A stretch of DNA of 45,235 nt, from NCBI GenBank assembly GCA_030602705.1, contig JAUVZF010000030.1, positions 1 to 45,235 of the forward strand. The letters run 5' to 3'. The translations under genes were made by a program, and so were the position numbers. This DNA is from Planctomycetota bacterium (GTDB taxonomy: Bacteria > Planctomycetota > Phycisphaerae > FEN-1346). This document shows, piece after piece, positions 42,270-45,235 of the stretch (positions are counted from its first letter, which is position 1; the number at the start of each line of letters is the position of its first letter). The notes beneath the pieces were generated by a model. That model did not search any database. It was not told the origin of the DNA and saw nothing but the letters and a program-made list of their open reading frames with translations.

Positions 42270-42949
42270 GAGTCTTCCTCCGCGTCGGCAAAGTCGGAGG
42301 CGTCGAACTCGGCCTCCAGTTGCTGCATGAAGGCCCGTGCGGCCCCCAGGCGGCTCTCTGCCAGGCGGCGGGCCGTCTCCAGGTTGAAGGCGTCGCGGAC
42401 GCGTGCCTCCCAGTACCCGTACTGCTCGCGCCGCCGCCAGGCCCGGACGGTGTCTTCGACGGCGCGGCCTTCAAGGATGTGCCGTCTGAGGTCGCGCCAG
42501 ACGCCCAGTGTGCCGATGTCGTCGAGGCTGTCGGCGTCCGAGAGTATCTTCGCCTCAGCCAGGTCGATGCCGGCGTCGTGGGCGCGGCGGATGATCTCCT
42601 GGACGAGGTCCAACTGGCGAGTCGTCACCTTGCCCCCGAGCCGGTCGCCGGCCAGTTCGGCGCTATACTCCTTGACGTCCTCGGCACTCATGGTGGCGGC
42701 GGCATAGACGGTGGACGTCCGCCGCTCCTCGTCCAGCCGCACGGTGGCCGCCTGGTGGAACAGCGCCGCCACCTGAAGCGCAAAACGGTTGATCCGCCAC
42801 GAGCGGACCTCCGCGCAGGTCGAAAGGCGGTCGGCTACGCGCATGACCCGCAGGGCGTGGTCGAACAGGAAGGCGTCCTCCCGCCCCAGCGGCGACCGGC
42901 CGATGAGCACAGCGCGGGTCGTCTCGATGATGGGTTCGATCTCGGGCAC
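42266..42949 (-). CDS. HD-domain-like protein with degenerate metal site
   Basis: A 227-residue protein with HD-phosphohydrolase topology: His31 in FDHALRVMRVAD, then LFHQAA (65-66) where active enzymes have HD, and LSDADSLDDIG with the last Asp. The Asp-to-Gln change at the HD pair should weaken metal binding, so hydrolase activity is doubtful. GTG start. It lies 34 bases after mqnC and overlaps the phosphorylase gene, hence probably belongs to the menaquinone operon, though no HD protein is known to be needed there. Confidence 0.7.
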   Translation of the reverse strand: MPEIEPIIETTRAVLIGRSPLGREDAFLFDHALRVMRVADRLSTCAEVRSWRINRFALQVAALFHQAATVRLDEERRTSTVYAAATMSAEDVKEYSAELAGDRLGGKVTTRQLDLVQEIIRRAHDAGIDLAEAKILSDADSLDDIGTLGVWRDLRRHILEGRAVEDTVRAWRRREQYGYWEARVRDAFNLETARRLAESRLGAARAFMQQLEAEFDASDFADAEEDS

Positions 42950-42983
42950 CGCTCGCCCTCGCTTTCCCTCACCCTTTTATCGG

Positions 42984-44045
42984 TCAGGGCGCCGAGGTCT
43001 GATAACGAGAATTGCGCTGCCTGGCCTCGAACCCGGCCCCTTCGATCAGCCGGCGCAGCATCCCGGGCGAGGCACGGTGCACGCACCCGGTGGCCGCCAC
43101 CACGTTCTCCTCGATCATCGTCGACCCCAGATCGTTCGCTCCGAAGGCGAGTGCCACCTGCCCGATCTTCGGCCCCATCGTCACCCACGAGGCCTGGACG
43201 TTGGGGATGTTGTCGAGGAATATCCGGGCCACCGCCACGAGCCGCAGGTACTCGGCCCCGCCAACCGGCCGCCAGTCGGGGCCGAGGTCGCCGCTCGCAG
43301 CCAGGGCCGTGTTCGGGGCCTGGAACGGCCACGCGATGAACGAGAGGAACCCGCCGCCCGAGTCCTGAAGGTCACGCAGGCGGGCAAGGTGCTCGACCCG
43401 CTCGGCCGGCGTCTCGACGTGGCCGAAGACCATGGTGGCGCTGGTCGGCATACCGAGCGAGTGGGCGGCGCGCATCACATCGAGCCACTCGCCGGTCGTG
43501 CACTTGTTGGGGCTGATGCTACGGCGGACGCGATCGACGAGGATCTCCGCCCCGCCACCCGGCAGGCTGTCGAGCCCCGCCGCGCGCAGCCGCTCCAGTA
43601 CCGTCCGGACCGGCAGGCCCTCGCGGCCGGCCATGTAATGAATCTCGGGCGGGCTGAAGCAGTGGAGCAGGATGTTGAACCTGGCCTTGATCTTCCGCAG
43701 CAGGCCCTCGTAGTAGGCCAGGTCCAACCGCGGCGAGAGGCCGCCCTGCCCGAGGATATGCGTCGCCCCGAGGCGGACCGCCTCGTCGATCTTCGCAAAG
43801 AGCGCCTCGGTGTCCAGGACGTAGGCCTCCGGATCGCCCGGCGACCGCCAGAAGGCGCAGAACCGGCACCGGCACTCGCACAGGTTCGAGAAGTTGATGT
43901 TCCGGTCGACGGCATAGGTGCGGTACGGCTCGGGATGCAGCCGCCGCGCAACGGCGTCGGCCCGCCGGCCCAGGTCCGGCAGGTCGCCTTCCTCGAGAAG
44001 CCGCAAGGCCTGCTCGGGCGACACGCGCTCCGCTCGGCCTCTCAT
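42984..44045 (-). CDS. mqnC: Cyclic dehypoxanthinyl futalosine synthase MqnC (radical SAM)
   Basis: A 353-residue radical SAM enzyme of the futalosine route to menaquinone. The cluster motif is CECRCRFC (Cys56, Cys60, Cys63). QGGLSPRLDLAYYEGLL, FSPPEIHYMA, GLDSLPGGGAEILVDRVR, ISPNKCTTGEWLDVM and TMVFGHVET match MqnC rather than MqnE. GANDLGSTMIEENVV is the conserved C-terminal segment. It overlaps the mqnA stop by ATGA. The pathway implies a menaquinone-dependent respiratory chain. Confidence 0.95.
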   Translation of the reverse strand: MRGRAERVSPEQALRLLEEGDLPDLGRRADAVARRLHPEPYRTYAVDRNINFSNLCECRCRFCAFWRSPGDPEAYVLDTEALFAKIDEAVRLGATHILGQGGLSPRLDLAYYEGLLRKIKARFNILLHCFSPPEIHYMAGREGLPVRTVLERLRAAGLDSLPGGGAEILVDRVRRSISPNKCTTGEWLDVMRAAHSLGMPTSATMVFGHVETPAERVEHLARLRDLQDSGGGFLSFIAWPFQAPNTALAASGDLGPDWRPVGGAEYLRLVAVARIFLDNIPNVQASWVTMGPKIGQVALAFGANDLGSTMIEENVVAATGCVHRASPGMLRRLIEGAGFEARQRNSRYQTSAP

Positions 44046-44917
44046 GGCCGCCCGCCCCCGCCCGCGCGGGCCATCCGCAGGCGCACGCCTTCGGGCGCCA
44101 ACCCTTCCTCCACGGCCATCCGGTAGAAGGCCCGCAGGCCGTTCTGCTCCTTGGCGCCGAACTCATACCGCACCTGCTCCATCAGGTACGGCCCGGCCGT
44201 GGCGGCCGGGATGTTGAGTTCCCGGGCGGCGCGAGCGGCGAGTTGCTCGCGTGCGGCCAGGCCGGAGTCGCGAGCCTGCGACAGCAACTCGATAAGCAAC
44301 TCGACCGGCCCGTCGGCGCGGGCGACCCAGAAGGCGTAGACAAACGGCAGATGAACGAACCGCTCCCACTGCTCGCCGAGGTCCAGGGCCCACTTGGCTC
44401 GGGGCCGCTCCATCACGAGGGCCCGGTCGCCGATGACGACCTGTGCATCGGGCGGGCGTGCGGGCGCGGCGGCGGCCACGTCGTCGGGCATGACGAAATG
44501 CGGCCGCACGCCGAAACGCCGCGCGAGAATGATCCGCGCCAGGACGTTAGACGTGCGGCTGGCCGAATCGAGCGCCACCCGCCGCAGGTCGTCCGGCTCG
44601 GCCCAAGCGAACAGCCGGACCGACCCGACGGGCCCCCGGGACCCGATCGCCGCCACCGGCAGCGCCACAAAGCCGGTGGCCCCGCCCGGCCGCCCATACG
44701 GGCCCGTACTGGGGGCGCGTTCCCCGCGCTCCACCGCCAGACAAAAATAGTCGATCGACGGCGCCAGCGCCACGTCCACCTCGCCGCGCTTCAGCATCGC
44801 CGCCAGCGCGCTCGGCGCCCCGAGGCGCAGCGCCACGTCATCGCGCCCCGCCAAGCCGTGGGTGAGCGGCCAGGCGTTCAGAAACTTCACTGTGCCGATC
44901 CTGATTGGTCCGGACAT
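44042..44917 (-). CDS. mqnA: Chorismate dehydratase MqnA
   Basis: A 291-residue periplasmic-binding-protein-fold enzyme that dehydrates chorismate to 3-enolpyruvylbenzoate, the first step of the futalosine route. Conserved start IGTVKFLNAWPLTHGL (7-22), LKRGEVDVALAPSIDYF, VALDSASRTSNVLARI and VIGDRALV. A GAGGAGG site precedes the ATG and a strong promoter lies at 44944-44972. Residues 70-77 (STGPYGRP) are contributed by an in-frame palindrome in a variable loop. Confidence 0.95.
   Translation of the reverse strand: MSGPIRIGTVKFLNAWPLTHGLAGRDDVALRLGAPSALAAMLKRGEVDVALAPSIDYFCLAVERGERAPSTGPYGRPGGATGFVALPVAAIGSRGPVGSVRLFAWAEPDDLRRVALDSASRTSNVLARIILARRFGVRPHFVMPDDVAAAAPARPPDAQVVIGDRALVMERPRAKWALDLGEQWERFVHLPFVYAFWVARADGPVELLIELLSQARDSGLAAREQLAARAARELNIPAATAGPYLMEQVRYEFGAKEQNGLRAFYRMAVEEGLAPEGVRLRMARAGGGGRP
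44693..44713 (-). repeat. In-frame palindrome inside mqnA
   Basis: CCCATACGGGCCCGTACTGGG minus one base at most from perfect symmetry: core TACGGGCCCGTA is exact. Read on the minus strand as PSTGPYG. Confidence 0.75.
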
Positions 44918-44943
44918 TACGCCTCCTCGCGGCCGAAGCGGCC

Positions 44944-44972
44944 ATTATAGGCGCGGCCGCGCGCGGCCACAA
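44944..44972 (-). promoter_or_regulatory. Promoter of the mqn operon
   Basis: Minus strand TTGTGG (44972-44967), 17-base spacer, perfect TATAAT (44949-44944), 27 bases before the mqnA ATG. Confidence 0.6.
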
Positions 44973-44980
44973 GTTCGCCC

Positions 44981-45235
44981 GCGCCGGTGGGTGGGCACAC
45001 CGTACGTTCCTAGCAGGGTGGCACGGCCACGCGCAGCGTGACCGTGGGCTCCCGGCGTCGAACACGGCCGCCCTTCGGGCTGCCGTGCCACCCGCCGCGC
45101 CACGCGAATGCAAGCCGCGCCGGTGGGTGGGCACACCGTACGTTCCTAGCAGGGTGGCACGGCCACGCGCAGCGTGACCGTGGGCTCCCGGCGTCGAACA
45201 CGGCCGCCCTTCGGGCTGCCGTGCCACCCGCCGCG
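44981..45235 (+). repeat. 135-bp tandem duplication (two units, window edge)
   Basis: Units starting at 44981 and 45116 are almost identical over 120 bases (GCGCCGGTGGGTGGGCACAC, CAGGGTGGCACGGCCACGCG, CGGCCGCCCTTCGGGCTGCC). Part of the unit also occurs at 14765-14845. The second unit may extend past the window. Confidence 0.9.

Overview
This 45.2-kb, GC-rich window looks like a chromosomal segment of a planctomycete (phylum Planctomycetota), probably from a metagenome assembly. The taxon is inferred from gene content: a hydrazine-synthase-alpha-like secreted diheme protein, a Tat-exported COG2407 (L-fucose isomerase-like) protein, YdjY-type and DUF6677-type proteins, a Zn-ribbon/kinase fusion, WaaP-type double kinase, and futalosine-pathway menaquinone genes. 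Core genes are interleaved with an unusual load of palindromic and dispersed repeats.

Layout. 1-3.1 kb: accessory stretch with two unrecognised genes, a truncated REP-associated (RAYT) transposase, a small hypothetical gene, and seven copies of a REP-like hairpin. 3.1-6.1 kb (minus): trigger factor and two adjacent ClpP proteases, preceded by tRNA-Gly(GCC). 6.4-11.1 kb: yraN, a chimeric TatD/amino-acid-permease/EIIA reading frame, and a large diheme hydrazine-synthase-alpha-like protein. 11.2-14.8 kb: small genes (orphan GspE N-domain, membrane protein, TPR lipoprotein, zinc-finger protein) separated by a recurring repeat. 14.9-17.6 kb (plus): an operon of two paralogous alpha/beta-hydrolase lipoproteins and two small membrane proteins. 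17.6-21.3 kb: a repeat-rich island holding an RHS polymorphic-toxin C-terminus with a DUF5675-like effector domain, a candidate immunity gene and a displaced RHS fragment. 21.3-28.8 kb: YgiT-type zinc-finger protein, COG2407 protein, dTDP-4-dehydrorhamnose reductase, MurJ, an SDH-type Clp-fold protease and alanine racemase. 29-34.2 kb: a membrane Ser/Thr kinase and, divergently, a WaaP-like double kinase coupled to a heptosyltransferase. 34.2-40.8 kb: DUF2062 protein, FAD oxidoreductase with Zn ribbon, Maf, DUF192 lipoprotein, a small membrane protein, a squalene-cyclase-fold protein and a YdjY protein ending inside a 50-bp tandem-repeat array. 41.3-44.9 kb (minus): mqnA-mqnC-HD-like-nucleoside phosphorylase operon.

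The most noteworthy signals are: (a) the RHS/DUF5675 toxin-immunity cassette with a leftover RHS fragment, bracketed by direct repeats; (b) palindromes with a TACGGGCCCGTA-like core that occur both between genes and in frame inside at least five genes, like Rickettsia palindromic elements; (c) REP hairpins clustered around a RAYT transposase; (d) repeats that supply protein ends (stop of the YdjY gene, signal-peptide start of the DUF192 lipoprotein); (e) an in-frame TatD/permease fusion that is either a real deletion or an assembly error. Promoters with a TTGnnn -35 and TATAAT/TAGAAT -10 are visible before several genes.
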